Positions 8,087 to 18,612 of a stretch of DNA of 64,000 nucleotides are shown piece after piece. This DNA is from Lachancea mirantina (Eukaryota; Ascomycota; Saccharomycetes; Saccharomycetales; Saccharomycetaceae): NCBI GenBank assembly GCA_900074745.1, contig LT598462.1, positions 310,001-374,000 of the forward strand, read 5' to 3'. Position 1 is the stretch's first letter. Each line of letters starts with the position of its first letter. The notes beneath the pieces were generated by a model. It was not told the origin of the DNA and ran no database searches. It saw only the letters and a list, made by a program, of their open reading frames with translations. The translations under genes and the position numbers were made by a program.

Positions 8087-9853
8087 ATGCCTTCTTGCAA
8101 GTTTTGGCCACGATTGAGAGTTTTGCCCGAAGAACAGAGCGTTCACGAGGTTTACACCGAACCGAACACCCACGATGTTGTTGGCGACGAAACGAAGACA
8201 AAAGGTAGTGATCTCGAAACTACGAAGACAGTCGAGTCAGAGGAGGGTCAATTGCAGCATGGATTTCCTTACGAGTTGAGGGACGAAGCTGGAAGACGTT
8301 GGTGGAAATTTTTCGATGAGTTCGAGTACAGAGCTAACTCGGAATACAAGAAATCACGCAGCTGGTATTCATTTCTGTACCCAAATCACACGACCCACAC
8401 CAAAGCCGAGCGCACTTTGTTGTATAAGCTGGACTTACTGGTCGGTGTTTATTTTTTGATGCTGTGTTGGTCCAAATCGCTCGACACTAATAATTATACC
8501 AGTGCGTACGTCTCCGGTATGAAAGAAGATCTCAATATGAAGGGTAACGATTACATTTACACGTCGACGATATCTAATGTGGGTGCCATCGTGTTCCAGC
8601 TGCCCTTCATGTACTTGCTCCCACGGTTCCCAGCGCACATTATCTTGCCGTTCATGGACATGGGCTGGTCGTGGTTCACGTTTGCGTGCTATCGTGCCAA
8701 GTCTCTGGCCGAGTTAAGAGGTTACCGATTCATACTGAGCGCTTTCGGAGCCGCTTATTACCCTGTGTCCCAGTATGTCCTGGGCAGTTGGTATGCACCT
8801 GATGAAATCAGTTCTAGAGTATGTCTCTTCTTCTGCGGCCAGCTTTTGGGCGGCGTGACTTCAGGCTTGTTACAGGCGCGTATTTACAAGAGTCTTGATG
8901 GTGTCGCGGGAATGGCAGGTTGGAGATGGATGTTCTTGATCGACGCAGTAGCCATTTCGATTCCCACGGCGATTATCGGGTTTTTCGTGATACCTGGCAT
9001 CCCATCCAAGTGCTACTCGCTATTTTTAACTGACGAGGAAATTAGAGTCGCCCGTGCAAGGAATAAGAGGAATCAAATCAGAGACGGTGTTGACAAATCT
9101 ATGTTGGCGCCGCTGTGGTCCTGGAAAATCTGGAAAAAAGTTTTGTTCACGCCTGCGTTTTGGGTGCTAGTTGTTTTCGATACTTGTTCTTGGAACAACA
9201 TGACTGCGTTCAGTGGCGGTTACTCATTGTGGTTGAAATCAAACCCTAACTATTCTATTGTGCAAGTCAACAACATGTCAGTGCTACCTGCGTGTCTTGG
9301 GTTTGCATACGTTTTCCTGTGTTCATGGGGTGCGGATTTGACAAGGTGTAAGTGGGCTTTTATGGTTTTTGCCGCGATCATCAATTGTGTTTCTTGCGCT
9401 ATTTTGATTAAATGGGACGTGTCGTCTGGCGCCAAATGGTTTGCGTTTTTGACAACATATTTCTCGGTTGCGCCGTCACCTTGTCTATGGTCGTTTATCA
9501 ACGATTTCTTAAGGTTCGATCCACAGGTCAAAGCAGTTACTTGGATTGCAATATATTCTATTTCGCAGTCCACCTACGCGTGGATCCCGGCACTCGCGTG
9601 GCAGACGGTCGAATCGCCTAGATTTCACACAGGTTACGTCGTCAGTTTGACTTTCGGCGCCATCTACGGTCTTTGGACGTTCGTCGTTCTGTTCTTCTAT
9701 AAGAGAAACGAGAAGAAACATGCTCTAGGCAACGGGATTATTCTCTACAACAGCGAAGAAGGCAAACCTGTGCCCAAATACGTGGACACTGCAATGGAAA
9801 AGCGCGGTGAATACTATTATCTAAAAGACCACATCGACAATTATCTTACCTAA
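8087..9853 (+). CDS. VHT1: Plasma-membrane biotin:H+ symporter Vht1
   Basis: A 588-residue major facilitator of the allantoate permease (anion:cation symporter) group, matching S. cerevisiae Vht1 (593 aa) nearly end to end. Examples are ELRDEAGRRWWKFFDEFEYR, DLNMKGNDYIYTSTISNVGA, FGAAYYPVSQYVLG and DFLRFDPQVKA. About 12 hydrophobic segments run from residue 110 to 550, with charged cytosolic ends. It imports biotin across the plasma membrane, essential in biotin-auxotrophic yeasts. In S. cerevisiae its transcription is induced by low biotin through Vhr1. The gene is convergent with GRX8, 104 bp away. Confidence 0.95.
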   Translation: MPSCKFWPRLRVLPEEQSVHEVYTEPNTHDVVGDETKTKGSDLETTKTVESEEGQLQHGFPYELRDEAGRRWWKFFDEFEYRANSEYKKSRSWYSFLYPNHTTHTKAERTLLYKLDLLVGVYFLMLCWSKSLDTNNYTSAYVSGMKEDLNMKGNDYIYTSTISNVGAIVFQLPFMYLLPRFPAHIILPFMDMGWSWFTFACYRAKSLAELRGYRFILSAFGAAYYPVSQYVLGSWYAPDEISSRVCLFFCGQLLGGVTSGLLQARIYKSLDGVAGMAGWRWMFLIDAVAISIPTAIIGFFVIPGIPSKCYSLFLTDEEIRVARARNKRNQIRDGVDKSMLAPLWSWKIWKKVLFTPAFWVLVVFDTCSWNNMTAFSGGYSLWLKSNPNYSIVQVNNMSVLPACLGFAYVFLCSWGADLTRCKWAFMVFAAIINCVSCAILIKWDVSSGAKWFAFLTTYFSVAPSPCLWSFINDFLRFDPQVKAVTWIAIYSISQSTYAWIPALAWQTVESPRFHTGYVVSLTFGAIYGLWTFVVLFFYKRNEKKHALGNGIILYNSEEGKPVPKYVDTAMEKRGEYYYLKDHIDNYLT

Positions 9854-9957
9854 TTTCAACTAATATGAGCGATATTCTTAGATTTAAACAAGATAAAAAT
9901 CTTATACAAATACCAAAATCTCACCGCTAATTACAACGTCTTTCCTGCACAGCCCTA

Positions 9958-10284
9958 TTACAACAACCCGATTCTTTCGAGTTCCGCCTGGAGCTTACCC
10001 TGGCGCTCCAGCTGATGGACTTCCCGCTCAGTGCCCCAAGCCTGGCCATTCACGAACAGAGTTGGCAAATTCCGGTAACCGGCTACCTCGGCGAAAGCGT
10101 CTCTGTAGCGGGTTTGGTCCTCTCGGTTCATATTGCCGACTTCGAAGAGACGGATTTTGTCGAAAACACCTAACTTCTTCCAAACACCATTGACATAGAC
10201 ACAGTCGGGACAGAAATTGCCATTCACCTGAACAAACTTATTGCTGCTTAGAACATTTTTCACTTCCGTGAGATACTTAGACAT
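9958..10284 (-). CDS. GRX8: Glutaredoxin-like protein Grx8
   Basis: A 108-residue thioredoxin-fold protein starting at MSKYLTEVKN. The frame is open 53 codons further upstream, but the short start gives the length of S. cerevisiae Grx8 (109 aa) and aligns from residue 1. The dithiol active site is CPDC (C25, C28), the Grx8 variant in place of CPYC. The cis-Pro loop is NLPTLFVNG and the end is ELERIGLL. Grx8 is a cytosolic glutaredoxin with low activity in S. cerevisiae. YLR364W lies close to RPS22B on chr XII, so its presence between VHT1 and SPT4 fits the merged ancestral order. Confidence 0.92.
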   Translation of the reverse strand: MSKYLTEVKNVLSSNKFVQVNGNFCPDCVYVNGVWKKLGVFDKIRLFEVGNMNREDQTRYRDAFAEVAGYRNLPTLFVNGQAWGTEREVHQLERQGKLQAELERIGLL

Positions 10285-11550
10285 GATGTGACGGACAAAG
10301 CTAACGATTATCTTGATCTCGATGGTACAGATGGCGTCGCTCTTAAATACAGAATTCGGACTTAAAATTTGTAGAGCTACGAGTGTGTCCTTATCTGGCA
10401 GCGGAAAAGCAGTTACTAGACCCAGGTTCAACTGTGGCTGCAAGGTCAGGGTTTCCCAGTGGGACTATGAATATGGTAAAATCGATTTTCAAGTCAGTCA
10501 CTGGGGTGACGAATTCGGCGCCGTCAGTAGTGCGAGTAGAGCCAGTGGGCTGGGTCGTATGAAATTTGAGCTGCGACGAATACGCTGGCTCTATTGGACG
10601 AAGATCCAGTAGGCCAAGTATCACCCAACTAGGATCAAATTTGAGCAAACGATTTGCCAAATGGCCTGCTAACGGGGCTAATTCTAGGACTCAAAGTTAC
10701 CCCGTTAAAAAAGACACCAACCACCTTTTCCACACAATTGGATACGGAGCGGGGGTCGAGCTGTCAGATTGCGGGAGTAGGTCATGACTAATACTGCAAA
10801 CCTGAGTTTTCCAATTCAAGAGGATAAGAGCGAGATACAAGATCCACATTTAGATATTAATAGGAAACTTTAGTTCATTGGTCACGTGCCTAGAATACTA
10901 GGTTGAATAAGCAGAAATCATCGCTTTATACGTGTATGAGTACTCAATGGGTAACGTCAGTTCTGTTAGTAAGTACGCTTCCATACGTAGCTTCAAATGT
11001 GGATAATTGTTTTTCAAAACGATATGCGCCGAAACCACAAGCTATTGCGCAGTTTAATTCGATTCCCTCTGCAATTTGGATTGTTCTCCTTGGCTAACGA
11101 CTTACGATTGATTATCCATAATATCATCCTTGTCCAAAATGTACGACACTAAAGCTTTACACCACAACTCTAGTTCTGAGATATTCACTAAAGATGGGGC
11201 AGAAGAATAGCACTAGGTAGAGACCACTGAGTAAGACTTTCGAAGACAATGATTATTTGCTGTTCAAAGTATAGTCTTTTCAGGAGACAGAAGGGCATAA
11301 GTGTCCAGAAACCGCAACAGGATTCGGTATTGGTTCACGGCGTATATAGAGGCAACTAAAACCTATTTGAGTCTATAGAATCGACGGTGTCGCGGCTTGA
11401 ATGTGTTTTTCGTAAACAGTGATCACGCCAGTAAACTCTTCTCTATGTAATATATAGATTGGAATCGTTCTTCGTCAATTCCGTGTTAGATTCAACCTTG
11501 ACAGACGATCCGGTTCTGACTGTTGTTGGATATTACTGGCATTTTCTATT
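10285..11550. other. Intergenic region between GRX8 and SPT4
   Basis: This 1.27-kb gap feeds two divergent promoters. It contains a CACGTG box at 10883-10888 within GTCACGTG. Open frames here (the largest about 100 codons) lack family features and overlap on both strands, so I call no gene. No tRNA or snoRNA signal was found. Confidence 0.4.
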
Positions 11551-11856
11551 ATGTCCGAAAGGGCTTGCATGCTGTGTGGGATCGTACAGACGACCGCTGA
11601 GTTCACAAGAGACGGATGTCCGAACTGTCAGGGAATTTTTGAAGAGGCCGGTGTAAGTACTATGGAGTGTACGTCTCCTTCTTTCGAGGGCCTGGTGGGT
11701 ATGTGCAAACCGTCGAGGTCATGGGTCGCCAAATGGATAAGCGTAGACCCCTATATTCCTGGAATGTATGCCATCAAAGTAGACGGTCGACTTCCTGTCG
11801 AAGTCGTAGAACTTCTTCCGCACTACAAGCCCAGAGACGGTACACAGGTCGATTGA
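11551..11856 (+). CDS. SPT4: Transcription elongation factor Spt4
   Basis: A 101-residue protein nearly identical to yeast Spt4 (102 aa). The zinc ribbon ligands C6, C9, C23 and C26 are intact (ACMLCG and GCPNCQG), followed by [19 protein letters not shown] and the C-terminal [15 protein letters not shown]. Spt4 pairs with the NGN domain of Spt5 to form DSIF, which rides on RNA polymerase I and II and promotes processive elongation. YGR063C sits between VHT1 and COX18 in S. cerevisiae, as here. Confidence 0.98.
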   Translation: MSERACMLCGIVQTTAEFTRDGCPNCQGIFEEAGVSTMECTSPSFEGLVGMCKPSRSWVAKWISVDPYIPGMYAIKVDGRLPVEVVELLPHYKPRDGTQVD

Positions 11857-12106
11857 TGGGGGATACATATATGACATCTCTCGCAAGATGTGCGAACCGT
11901 TAGACCTGCCAAAAACGGCCAAAAAAAAGAGCGATATCATAAATACGCCGCCGGTAACATTCGAACCGCGGAGACGTGTGGTAAATATCATTTCTCACGA
12001 ACATGTGTTATATAATCAACTTCTGTATATTTCAATAAGCTTTGAAGAACCCATCGCTCTCGTAATATCGCGATCCCCGGCCAAGGCATTGTCGGGTTAT
12101 TTAGAC

Positions 12107-13015
12107 ATGGGCTTGGCATTGGTCATGCGCGTGGGCGCTCCTTGTAGAGCGTCCCGCTCTGGTTTACGCGGGTTTGGTTCCTTTCAGACCGTTACCGACG
12201 CCTTTACCGCGATTCATGATTTCAGCGGACTTCCGTGGCTTCTGGTCGTGCCCGCTACCACATTTGCTCTGAGGACTTGTCTGACGCTTCCGCTGAGCAT
12301 ATGGCAAAGAAAGAGACTCCTTCAGCAGCGGGACCTGCGGAAAATTGTACAGGCTGTCACGCCGGTAGTAAAGCTGCGATTAGCGCAGGCTAGCACGAGA
12401 AACGGTAGGGTGAATGGTGGAGACTCCCCGCAAACGGCTTTAACGCCAGATCAAATTACCTTGCTTGCATTAAAAGAAACACGCAAACGTCAAAAATCGT
12501 TGTATAAGTCGCATAACGTGCCAATGTGGAAAAACGCCATTCTCCCACTCGTGCAAATACCGCTTTGGGTCTGTGTATCAATGGGAATTCGGAATTTGAC
12601 GCAAAAACAGCTCATAGACTCGAATTTGACCCAAAGTTCTCCGCTTCAACCAGCTAATTCTCTTGGATTCGAAGCTCGCCTGGGAAACCTAGATCTCAGC
12701 ATGCCGCTTGAAGATCTACCTATGCTGGCGCCTTTGGTTCTGGGCACTTTCGCAATGCTTAATGTCGAGCATAGCGGGAGGATGATGCACACCACTGCGC
12801 TCTCAGTCGTAGGGATAGAGACGGCGGCTAACTCGACGTCCCGGATCTCACAGGGCTTGAAGAGCGTGCTCAATGTGTCTAGACTCAGCAGCATCTTTCT
12901 CATGGGCATATCGTCACAGGCTTCGTTTCTGCTGACAACTTACTGGATAAGTTCCCAGTTGTATTCTTTGCTGCAGAACATGCTTCTAGACTGGCTCTGG
13001 CCCTATTATCGTTGA
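12107..13015 (+). CDS. COX18: Mitochondrial inner-membrane insertase Cox18
   Basis: A 302-residue Oxa1/YidC-family protein. The frame is open 73 codons further upstream from 11888, but that stretch is not presequence-like. I start at the ATG at 12107; an ATG at 12125 is also possible. Either gives an Arg-rich N terminus (MRVGAPCRASRSGLRGF) typical of mitochondrial import, followed by FQTVTDAFTAIHDFSGLPW as in S. cerevisiae Cox18 (316 aa). Conserved parts include LPLSIWQRKR, LTPDQI, KETRKRQK and WKNAILPLVQIPLWV. Cox18 exports the C-terminal tail of Cox2 across the inner membrane during cytochrome oxidase assembly. The stop is TGA at 13013-13015, with the DUF2462 gene convergent 93 bp away. Confidence 0.9.
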   Translation: MGLALVMRVGAPCRASRSGLRGFGSFQTVTDAFTAIHDFSGLPWLLVVPATTFALRTCLTLPLSIWQRKRLLQQRDLRKIVQAVTPVVKLRLAQASTRNGRVNGGDSPQTALTPDQITLLALKETRKRQKSLYKSHNVPMWKNAILPLVQIPLWVCVSMGIRNLTQKQLIDSNLTQSSPLQPANSLGFEARLGNLDLSMPLEDLPMLAPLVLGTFAMLNVEHSGRMMHTTALSVVGIETAANSTSRISQGLKSVLNVSRLSSIFLMGISSQASFLLTTYWISSQLYSLLQNMLLDWLWPYYR

Positions 13016-13107
13016 CCTTTTTGTACAACCTCATTTCCATAAACCATGCGTTATTATACACTACACTTTATTGTACACTGCAGACAAGTCGTCTTGCCGG
13101 GGCCCTA

Positions 13108-13368
13108 TCATTTTTTGCCCTCTTTTTTCTTCTGCTCTATTTCTCTCCGAGTACCTCTGACCAATTCCAAATGGCCCACTTTGCTTGCAATCAGCTTCTC
13201 GGTCTGTTCGGTCAGCGAAGATGCTTTGTTCAGCTTTTTCATGTGTGCAAGGGACTTCTTCTTGGATTTTAATTGCAAAGGTGCGGCTTTTCGCAGATTT
13301 TTTTGCTTCTTAGTAATCCTCCGAGGATCCTTGGGCGCTTTGGTCACTTTAAGAGCTTTCTGAGGCAT
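13108..13368 (-). CDS. YLR363W-A: Small basic nucleolar protein, DUF2462/UPF0390 family (YLR363W-A ortholog)
   Basis: An 86-residue, very Lys-rich protein (MPQKALKVTKAPKDP, then repeated KK pairs and a KKKEGKK end). Length and composition match S. cerevisiae YLR363W-A (85 aa), whose product is nucleolar, and the UPF0390 family. The molecular role is unknown. Its promoter carries a PAC box and an RRPE, the paired motifs of the ribosome-biogenesis regulon, which supports a job in ribosome assembly. Gene order (near NMD4, YLR363C, and GRX8, YLR364W) and strand agree. Confidence 0.8.
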   Translation of the reverse strand: MPQKALKVTKAPKDPRRITKKQKNLRKAAPLQLKSKKKSLAHMKKLNKASSLTEQTEKLIASKVGHLELVRGTRREIEQKKKEGKK

Positions 13369-13421
13369 TTTACACAGTGAAAGCTTTCAATCAAATGGTA
13401 AGGCCCATCTGTCTCTACCTC

Positions 13422-13446
13422 GCGATGAGCTTGACCAAATTTTTCA
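13422..13446. promoter_or_regulatory. PAC plus RRPE module of the DUF2462 gene
   Basis: GCGATGAG (PAC core) lies at 13422-13429. AAATTTTTCA at 13437-13446 reads TGAAAAATTT on the minus strand (RRPE). The pair sits 54-78 bp upstream of the minus-strand ATG. The same motif pair occurs at RRP5, and PAC alone at RRP36. Confidence 0.6.
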
Positions 13447-14225
13447 ACGTTGTAAGTCCTTTCGTACATAGTGGGCTAAACAGAATGAAGACATGTACAT
13501 ACAATTGAATAAAGACACCGCCGAGACCTTTTTCGAGGCCTAAGTATGACCTGTTTGCTCACTGCAACTGTAACGCACTCTTATGCACTCTTCTCCCTGC
13601 AATTTTTGCTTTCTCCTAAGAATCTCATTTTTTTGACGTCTAATTTAATTCAAGAATCTCAAAATCTTACATGGAGTGAAAGAAATTGAAAAAAAATGAA
13701 AAAGATATGACAATGCAAATGTGGATATGCACCATTAAGAGCCTGATATTTCAAGCTCAGGCGCATGATACTTGATATTTGTTTTGTGTCAAATGTAATT
13801 CGCAAGCCGGAGCAAGTTGTTGCCCAGTTTATCAGATACAATTCTTTGGATCACTCTACACGTAACTGACATTTAACAGAGTCAAATCGCTATTAAGTAG
13901 GAAAATCCATAAACGTTATAAAGACAAAACTTGTAAGAAAAAGACAAGAGAAATTAGATTAATGATATTTAACGATAATGTTTGGTTTGATACCGCAATC
14001 ACTACCTTTTTCCAGTCTCTTCTTGCCTATTCTTCCAATTTCTCTGCAATTTCTTCATTTTTTGTCGAATTTTCACATAATTTCCAGATTTTCTAATTTT
14101 CTCTGCACGTTAAAAAACAGATTATTGATGTCAAAGAATGATTCTAACAAAATCAGTTTATATAATACCTAGGTTGATCAGTACTCAATCTGAGCAAGAC
14201 TTGAATCTGGAAGCAGCTCGGAATC
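13447..14225. other. Intergenic region, ADE6 promoter
   Basis: An AT-rich gap of about 780 bp without a supportable gene. GAGTCA (TGACTC on the other strand) at 13879-13884 is the core bound by Bas1 and Gcn4, which drive purine biosynthesis genes in S. cerevisiae, about 340 bp above the ADE6 start. Confidence 0.45.
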
Positions 14226-17200
14226 ATGTCGGTTCACGTTTTGCCCGGTCCACAGGCTTTGTCACCTTTCAGAGTGGATAACTTGGTGAAGGGCATCGAG
14301 GCCTATTGTAACAGTTCGTCTTTGATTTTAGAAGTCCGCTCTTGTTACATTCATTTTGTTGATGCTAGCGTCGAAACGATATCAGAGAAGGATCACCAGC
14401 TTCTGCAAGTTTTGTTGACTTATGACCAAAGTTTGGACTCTGAGGATCCACTTTCGCAGCTTTTGAAGGACAAATTGATCAATAATGCCAGTTGTCAAAT
14501 CGCTAATGACACTTATCTGGTCAGAATCTTGCCTAGAGCTGGTACTATCTCGCCTTGGTCTTCCAAAGCGACTAACATTTCGAATGTTTGCGGGTTGAAC
14601 GACAAAATCAACCGTATTGAGAGGGGTTTGGCCTTACTTATCAAGACCGTGCCAGGTTTCCCGCTTTTGGACAATCTCAACGACGTTTCTCTCAAGTCGT
14701 GTTACGACCGCATGACCCATGAATTATTCTTGGACGAACCACCTTTAACTGAGACTCTCTTCAGACACGAAGCGCCTAAGCCTTTAGTTTATGTCCCGCT
14801 TGTCTCTGATCAGTCCGGTTCTCCTAAGGACATTTTGAACAAAGCTAATGTTGACCTGGGCTTGGCGCTTGACAAGGGCGAAATTGACTACTTAATCGAT
14901 GCGTTTGTGGAGATCTTACACCGCGACCCAACTGACGTCGAACTATTTATGTTCGCACAAGTCAACTCGGAACATTGTCGTCATAAAATCTTCAACGCCG
15001 ATTGGACCATCGACGGTCTGCAAAAAAAACTTTCCCTTTTCAAAATGATCAAAAACACGCATCAACATTGTCCTGAGTTCACCATCAGTGCTTATTCCGA
15101 TAATTCTGCAGTTCTTGACACCGAGAACGAAGCTTTCTTCTTTGCACCAGATTTCAAAACCAAGCAATGGACTGCAACCAAAGAAAATGTGGCCATGTTG
15201 ATCAAAGTCGAAACTCACAACCACCCAACCGCGGTGTCTCCATTTCCAGGTGCCGCAACCGGCTCTGGTGGTGAAATTAGAGATGAAGGCGCCACTGGTA
15301 GAGGTTCCAAATCCAAGTGTGGTCTCAGTGGATTCTCTGTCAGTGATTTATTGATTCCAGGCTACAAGCAACCATGGGAACTCGACGTTGGTAAGCCTAA
15401 TCATATCGCTTCCGCTTTGGATATCATGATTGAAGCCCCTCTTGGGTCTGCTGCGTTCAACAATGAATTCGGGAGACCTTGTATCAACGGATACTTCAGA
15501 ACTTTGACAACGGAAGTGAACACCTCCGAAAACCAAAAGGAACTAAGAGGTTTTCACAAGCCCGTCATGATTGCTGGTGGTTTTGGCGCTGTTAGACCTC
15601 GATTTGCTCTCAAAGATACTCCAATTACCCCTGGGTCTTGTTTGATTGTTCTGGGCGGAGAATCAATGTTGATCGGCCTCGGAGGTGGTGCAGCTTCATC
15701 GGTTAATTCTGGAGAAGGTTCGGCAGACTTGGATTTTGCTTCAGTACAGAGAGGTAATCCTGAGATGGAGCGTCGTTGTCAACAGGTTATCGATGCTTGC
15801 ATCTCGCTGGGATCTTCGAACCCAATTCTATCCATTCATGACGTGGGTGCTGGAGGTCTATCCAATGCTTTACCAGAGCTTGTACACGATAGCAACTTGG
15901 GTGCCAAGTTCGACATAAGAAAAGTCCTTTCTCTTGAGCCAGGAATGTCTCCAATGGAAATTTGGTGCAATGAGTCCCAAGAGCGGTATGTCTTGGGCGT
16001 CTCGCAACAAGATGTTGCTCTTTTCGAACAGATTTGTCAAAGAGAAAGGGCACCTTATGCTATCGTTGGTCACGCAACGGCCGAGCAAAGACTTGTTGTA
16101 CAAGACTCTTTGCTAGGCACTACACCTATCGATCTCGAAATGTCTATTCTATTTGGAAAACCTCCTAAGATGTCCAAAACCGCTTTAACACGACCACTAA
16201 GTTTAGCGGCCCCGGACTTGGCGGTTGTTCCATCTGTTGGAGAGGCCGTCGATAGAGTTTTACGCTTGCCATCGGTTGGCTCAAAGTCTTTCTTGATCAC
16301 AATTGGTGACAGAACAGTTACAGGTCTTATTGACAGAGACCAGTTCGTGGGACCTTGGCAAGTTCCTGTCGCCGATGTCGGCGTTACAGGCACCGCTCTT
16401 GGTGAAGGGATTTGCCAGACCGGTGAGGCTTTAGCTATGGGCGAAAGACCGGTTAACGCTCTTATTTCTGCTGCTGCATCTGCAAAGCTCTGTGTTGCAG
16501 AATCTTTGCTCAACTTGGTAGCTGCAGACGTCAAGTCTTTGAAGCACGTCAAGCTCTCTGCCAATTGGATGTCACCAGCATCTCACCAAGGTGAAGGTTC
16601 TAAACTATATGAGGCTGTTCAGGCAATCGGTATGGACCTATGCCCCGCCCTCGATATCGCCATTCCTGTGGGGAAAGATTCTATGTCAATGAAGATGAAA
16701 TGGGATGACAAAGAGGTCACTGCTCCATTGACTTTGAACATAACTGCCTTTGGGCCTGTTTCTGACACTGCGAAGACGTGGACCCCCGTTTTGAGCAAAA
16801 AAGAGGCCTCTGTTCTCGTTCTTGTCGACCTTGCTGCCAATCACACTAAATCTTTGGGGGGATCTGCTTTGTTGCAGGTATACAAGCAAGTGGGTAACAC
16901 CTCTCCAACGGTGCACGACAATGCTCTATTGAAAGCACTACTAAACTCCATTTTGGAACTGCATAAAACAGACTTGGTCCAGGCCTACCATGATCGGTCT
17001 GACGGTGGATTGATCGTAACATTACTTGAAATGGCATTTGCTTCCAGATGTGGTCTAAACATCACAGTTGGCGCAAACTCTGAAGGTAGTGATTTGGTCT
17101 CTCTTTTCAATGAAGAACTTGGATGTGTTTTCCAAGTCTTCGAGTCGACGTTCGATGAGTTCAAAAAGGTCTTAACCCAGAACGGTATCCCATCCGAGTT

Positions 17201-18263
17201 TGTGTCGATCGTTGGTAAGCCAGTATTTGATTCTCAGAAGATTACCGTAAAGACAACCTCCGCAAGTACCATCTTTGAAAGCACCAGAGGTGCTCTTGAA
17301 AAGACTTGGGCTACTACATCATATCAACTACAAAAACTAAGAGATAACCCCAAGGCCGCTGAAGAGGAATTCGCCTCTATCACCGATGATAAGGATCCTG
17401 GTCTCTACTATTCGCTAACTTTCGACCCCGTCGACAATCTTAACTTAGCCAAGCTCTCTGGATCAAGGCCTAAAGTGGCGATTTTGAGAGAACAAGGTGT
17501 TAATGGGCAGATGGAAATGGCCTGGTGTTTCCAACAGGCTGGGTTTACTGCAGTGGATGTCACAATGACAGACCTCCTCACCGGACGCTTTTCTTTGGAT
17601 GAGTTCGTAGGATTAGCCGCCTGTGGTGGATTCTCTTACGGTGACGTCCTAGGAGCTGGTGCCGGGTGGGCTAAATCTGTCTTGTACCATGAAGGTGTGC
17701 GCCAGCAATTTGTCAGATTCTTTCAAGAAAGAGAGGATACATTTGCGTTCGGAGCTTGTAACGGATGTCAGTTTTTGAGTAGACTCAAAGAAATCATTCC
17801 TGGGTGCGAAAACTGGCCAAGTTTTGAAAGAAATGCAAGTGAACAGTACGAGGCCCGTGTCTGTATGGTTGAGATTGTGAAAGACGCCGAAAGTGATAGT
17901 GTGTTTTTCAACAACATGGTGGGATCTCAATTACCAATCGCTGTTGCGCACGGTGAGGGAAGGGCCAGCTTCTCCTCTTCCGAACAAATGACTGCTTTCG
18001 AGAAGCAAGGGCTTACCGGCGTGAGATATGTGGATAATTATGGCAATGCCACCCAGAAATACCCTTTCAACCCTAATGGAGCCACCAATGCTATCGCAGG
18101 TGTCATATCTCCTAACGGAAGGGTTCTAGCGATGATGCCTCATCCTGAAAGAGTATGTCGACTAGAGGCCAACTCGTGGTATCCAGCCGAGAAATACGAC
18201 GAATGGCAAGGTTACGGCCCTTGGATCAGAATGTTCAAATCCGTTAGAAGCTGGGTCGGTTAG
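14226..18263 (+). CDS. ADE6: Phosphoribosylformylglycinamidine synthase (FGAM synthase)
   Basis: A 1345-residue single-chain PurL, close to the 1358 residues of S. cerevisiae Ade6. It converts FGAR, glutamine and ATP to FGAM, step four of de novo purine synthesis, in the cytosol. The order is the usual one: N-terminal PurS-like region, linker, the two-fold FGAM synthase core with the signature VETHNHPTAVSPFPGAATGS, then a class I glutamine amidotransferase domain after residue about 1080. The nucleophile Cys lies in FGACNGCQF (about C1178), and the His-Glu pair in MMPHPERV near the C terminus. No break is seen. It is tail-to-tail with ERG25. Confidence 0.98.
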   Translation: MSVHVLPGPQALSPFRVDNLVKGIEAYCNSSSLILEVRSCYIHFVDASVETISEKDHQLLQVLLTYDQSLDSEDPLSQLLKDKLINNASCQIANDTYLVRILPRAGTISPWSSKATNISNVCGLNDKINRIERGLALLIKTVPGFPLLDNLNDVSLKSCYDRMTHELFLDEPPLTETLFRHEAPKPLVYVPLVSDQSGSPKDILNKANVDLGLALDKGEIDYLIDAFVEILHRDPTDVELFMFAQVNSEHCRHKIFNADWTIDGLQKKLSLFKMIKNTHQHCPEFTISAYSDNSAVLDTENEAFFFAPDFKTKQWTATKENVAMLIKVETHNHPTAVSPFPGAATGSGGEIRDEGATGRGSKSKCGLSGFSVSDLLIPGYKQPWELDVGKPNHIASALDIMIEAPLGSAAFNNEFGRPCINGYFRTLTTEVNTSENQKELRGFHKPVMIAGGFGAVRPRFALKDTPITPGSCLIVLGGESMLIGLGGGAASSVNSGEGSADLDFASVQRGNPEMERRCQQVIDACISLGSSNPILSIHDVGAGGLSNALPELVHDSNLGAKFDIRKVLSLEPGMSPMEIWCNESQERYVLGVSQQDVALFEQICQRERAPYAIVGHATAEQRLVVQDSLLGTTPIDLEMSILFGKPPKMSKTALTRPLSLAAPDLAVVPSVGEAVDRVLRLPSVGSKSFLITIGDRTVTGLIDRDQFVGPWQVPVADVGVTGTALGEGICQTGEALAMGERPVNALISAAASAKLCVAESLLNLVAADVKSLKHVKLSANWMSPASHQGEGSKLYEAVQAIGMDLCPALDIAIPVGKDSMSMKMKWDDKEVTAPLTLNITAFGPVSDTAKTWTPVLSKKEASVLVLVDLAANHTKSLGGSALLQVYKQVGNTSPTVHDNALLKALLNSILELHKTDLVQAYHDRSDGGLIVTLLEMAFASRCGLNITVGANSEGSDLVSLFNEELGCVFQVFESTFDEFKKVLTQNGIPSEFVSIVGKPVFDSQKITVKTTSASTIFESTRGALEKTWATTSYQLQKLRDNPKAAEEEFASITDDKDPGLYYSLTFDPVDNLNLAKLSGSRPKVAILREQGVNGQMEMAWCFQQAGFTAVDVTMTDLLTGRFSLDEFVGLAACGGFSYGDVLGAGAGWAKSVLYHEGVRQQFVRFFQEREDTFAFGACNGCQFLSRLKEIIPGCENWPSFERNASEQYEARVCMVEIVKDAESDSVFFNNMVGSQLPIAVAHGEGRASFSSSEQMTAFEKQGLTGVRYVDNYGNATQKYPFNPNGATNAIAGVISPNGRVLAMMPHPERVCRLEANSWYPAEKYDEWQGYGPWIRMFKSVRSWVG

Positions 18264-18612
18264 TCAATTCCGCATACTAGATAAATGTAAGATGTATTTT
18301 AGCCTATTTCAAGAGTAATTCAAAAAATTGAATGTCACCATACAAGGTGGTACGTTATCCTGGTCCAGTATATGACGCCTAGCGGTTTGACTATTATGTA
18401 GGTTGTGACTGGTACAAGTGTCTCTAAGGGTGAAACGGTTGGCTTGAAAGACATAAAGATGCTGTGTTTCAGGACCTTAAGATTTATGAAATCAAAGGTA
18501 AGCTATGCAATAAGTTAGAAAAAGCAGTGCCGCTTCGAATCAAAAGCGGGATTTCTATAAAGAATATACGGAAGAAAAAATTGACAAACTGCACACCAGT
18601 GGGCTTCTTAAA
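18264..18612. other. Convergent intergenic region between ADE6 and ERG25
   Basis: About 350 bp holding the two 3'UTRs. I see no RNA gene or open frame of note. Confidence 0.4.

Noticed and set aside
11888-12106. 73-codon N-terminal extension of COX18
   Set aside because: The extension is not presequence-like and has no counterpart in yeast Cox18; a start at 12107 gives the expected length and import signal.
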